Positions 62,377 to 64,000 of a stretch of DNA of 64,000 nucleotides are shown here, piece by piece. The stretch's first letter is position 1; every line of letters starts with the position of its first letter. This DNA comes from JAQIBY01 sp963676165 (GTDB taxonomy: Bacteria > Bacteroidota > Bacteroidia > Bacteroidales > ML635J-15). The stretch spans positions 2,604,001 to 2,668,000 of the forward strand of contig OY781043.1 of assembly GCA_963676165.1 (NCBI GenBank), in the 5' to 3' direction. The notes under the pieces were generated by a model. That model did no database searches and was not told the DNA's origin. It saw only the letters and a list, made by a program, of their open reading frames with translations. A program made the translations under genes and the position numbers.

Positions 62377-63450
62377 ATGATACATATAAAAATTGATGGA
62401 GAAACATTAACTGTTATATTTGGAATCATTGGTGTAATTTCAATGGTTCTTTCTATATTTTTTTACATAAAGAATATGAAAAAAAGCGAAAAGCTAATTG
62501 ATAAAATGAATATCTCAACAAAAAAAATTGGTAAAACAACAAAACAAGTGGAAGCAATTTCAAAGCACTTATCCTTTGGGAGCATTAAACCATTTCCATT
62601 GGGGCTGGAAGATGTTATTGAACTATTGAAAGGATATGTGAAAACAGCGAAAGATGAAAATAGAGAATTTTGCTTAGACATTTATACAGATGTACCAGGT
62701 TATGCCGCTTTTAGTCATAATAAATTATGGAATGATTTTTATGATTGTCTAAAAGATATTTGCTCTAAACGTGAAGCCGGCTTTCCGATTTACTGGTATT
62801 TTTATTCAGAAAGACATTTAGAAAACCAAATCAAAGAACAATTTAGCAGTTGGAGGTCTTATGATTTAACCCAACTAAAAAAAGAGATTTATTTACGAAG
62901 TAGCTTTGATATTGAAAAAAATGGCTATAAAACAAACGAAAAAAGATTAAATTTTCAACATGGTAGTGCTGAAAACTGTAAATATTCTAAATCAGGGACT
63001 TGTCGATCTGAGAAGGATGAAGAATGTAAAAAAATTATAGAATTGAAAATCGAATTTGATAAATTAAAAAACAACAATGAAGTTTCTCAATTTGTTGATG
63101 AAAAAGTTATTAACACGATGAAATACTTACATAATAACGCAGTTGAAAGGATTAAGCAACTTTCTAGTTCGGGGACAGTTAAATATAAAAGACTCAATGA
63201 AAATTTACCTTTTTTTGCATGGATTATTTTAGAAAAAACAGAAGTAAACAAAAAACAATATAAATTGACTCCCATTGAAGGAATTGTATCATATAATTAT
63301 TATGATGAAAAAAAAGAAGCAATTGAAAAAGGGTTTAGAACAAGCGATAGTATGCTAATTCGCTCCTTGTATGATATAGTTCATTCGAGCTCAAAACAAC
63401 AATTAGAAAGACAACTATTAGAAATTCCAAATCAACTTATTATTAATTAA
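62377..63450 (+). CDS. Orphan membrane-anchored protein between direct repeats
   Basis: 357 residues. One N-terminal membrane helix (~9-29), a short basic coiled coil (~34-62), then a ~290-residue soluble domain. Motifs seen: PFPLGLEDVIELL, FCLDIYTDVPGYAAFSHN and FPIYWYFYSERH near the start, and IEGIVSYNYYDEKKEAIEKGFRTSDSMLIRSL near the end. The first part has the feel of a PLD-like or nucleotidyl-hydrolase fold, but lacks an HKD motif that I can see, so I do not assign it. The C-terminal part is not recognised. It is flanked by ~75-bp direct repeats and lies in transposon debris, so it is probably recently acquired. Confidence 0.65.
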   Translation: MIHIKIDGETLTVIFGIIGVISMVLSIFFYIKNMKKSEKLIDKMNISTKKIGKTTKQVEAISKHLSFGSIKPFPLGLEDVIELLKGYVKTAKDENREFCLDIYTDVPGYAAFSHNKLWNDFYDCLKDICSKREAGFPIYWYFYSERHLENQIKEQFSSWRSYDLTQLKKEIYLRSSFDIEKNGYKTNEKRLNFQHGSAENCKYSKSGTCRSEKDEECKKIIELKIEFDKLKNNNEVSQFVDEKVINTMKYLHNNAVERIKQLSSSGTVKYKRLNENLPFFAWIILEKTEVNKKQYKLTPIEGIVSYNYYDEKKEAIEKGFRTSDSMLIRSLYDIVHSSSKQQLERQLLEIPNQLIIN

Positions 63451-63556
63451 CCTAAAGTATTTTACGAAAAAGAAAAAATTGAAAAGATACTATCAGGAAA
63501 TAAAAAAATGAAACTTTTTTAATTATAATGTTGAAAAACATTGCCTAACATTATTT

Positions 63557-63633
63557 AAAGGCAAAACCAAATTTTCAGATAAAAATCACACATCAAATTT
63601 TGTCAAATTGACATATGGTGTTTGACGTTTTAC
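63557..63633 (+). repeat. Direct repeat, right copy
   Basis: About 90% like 61795-61871 over ~75 nt, same orientation. It contains the near-palindrome GTCAAATTGAC and lies ~107 nt after the end of the 62377 gene. Confidence 0.7.
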
Positions 63634-63718
63634 GACCGCATATGCAATTGATACGGATAAAATTCTGAGTGTGAATGATTAGATATTTGGACAAGACGAA
63701 GCCAATTCTCTGAACAGT

Positions 63719-63953
63719 TTAAATCAGGCGATAATTCCATTGGTCTGATGTTGCAACAAGCTCTTCTACATGATTGTCAACTTTTGTAATTTGTTCGCTC
63801 AAATGGCTTATCATCCTTGTATGGATTTCACGAATGGCATCAACTTCCCCTCACAAAGAACGCAGGACAACTCATGTAGGTCATCTTTAAAACGGTTCGA
63901 TGACGGATCAATTTTTTCCGTAATGTTAATAGTTGATGTAATTCCTCTTCCAT
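63719..63953 (-). pseudogene. Frameshifted IS110-family transposase fragment
   Basis: On the minus strand, 63953 reads MEEELHQLLTLRKKLIRHRT, typical of the helical middle of IS110 transposases. After a frame change near 63855 it continues as DAIREIHTRMISHLSEQITK, then VDNHVEELVATSDQWNYRLI, stopping at 63719. Both catalytic parts are missing. It is the third IS110-like remnant in the window; this middle part does not overlap the C-terminal remnants at 4.8 and 13.1 kb. Confidence 0.6.
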
Positions 63954-64000
63954 TGCACTTATTTATTCTCGTCAGGAAAAGTTTTTCTTTATGGAGTCAG

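Noticed and set aside
1..64000. tRNA, rRNA or CRISPR loci
   Set aside because: None could be recognised by eye on either strand; a covariance-model search would be needed to exclude small RNAs.

Overview
The window looks like a chromosome segment of a low-GC member of the Bacteroidota (Bacteroidales/Marinilabiliales-like). The evidence is: many secreted proteins ending in type IX secretion (T9SS) C-terminal sorting domains, a PorE-like periplasmic protein, promoter elements of the Bacteroidota type (TTG, about 19-20 nt, TAnnTTTG), a futalosine-pathway menaquinone gene (MqnE), an RprY-like response regulator, and weak or absent Shine-Dalgarno sequences. No rRNA, tRNA or CRISPR array was seen.

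Layout. (1) 1-4.6 kb: a very AT-rich accessory operon, cut by the left edge, with a phosphoribosyltransferase-like/zinc-finger/HATPase protein and a response-regulator protein. (2) 4.6-13.2 kb: a region scarred by IS110-family remnants. It holds a beheaded PKD lipoprotein, a MotA/ExbB-like protein, a membrane LytTR regulator and a T9SS cargo cluster: an S74-type tail-fibre-like protein, a GH16 glycanase broken by a 17-bp tandem duplication, three tandem paralogues with constant ends and variable middles, and a fifth cargo. (3) 13.3-17.7 kb: a small membrane protein, another T9SS cargo, and an overlapping gene pair coding for a voltage-gated cation channel and a PD-(D/E)XK-nuclease protein. (4) 17.8-48.7 kb: mostly ordinary chromosomal genes. 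These are mqnE, an FAD oxidoreductase with a GT-C-like membrane protein, an RprXY-like two-component pair, yidD, a queE-porE-MATE operon, a C1 peptidase, a KamA-like radical SAM enzyme, a Crp regulator with an azoreductase, MarR-MATE, a membrane ferredoxin, MFS, a metallophosphoesterase, a cold-shock protein, a nitronate monooxygenase-like enzyme, and an HMA-AraC regulator next to a Cu/Zn permease.

(5) 48.7-64 kb: accessory DNA. It holds a four-gene sensor kinase / receiver / membrane protein / receiver operon followed by a SLATT-family membrane effector; a glycosyltransferase bracketed by two inverted paralogous membrane proteins with the same 17-nt leader; a tyrosine recombinase; a thioesterase; a Fic protein; transposase debris (IS1182-like and IS110-like); and an orphan membrane-anchored protein between two ~75-bp direct repeats.

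The best candidates for undescribed systems are the kinase/receiver/SLATT operon (49.9-55.1 kb), the PRTase-HATPase/receiver operon (1-4.6 kb), the channel-nuclease pair (15.1-17.7 kb) and the constant-variable-constant T9SS cassette array (9.5-12.1 kb). All functional statements come from motif recognition by eye; no database search was run.
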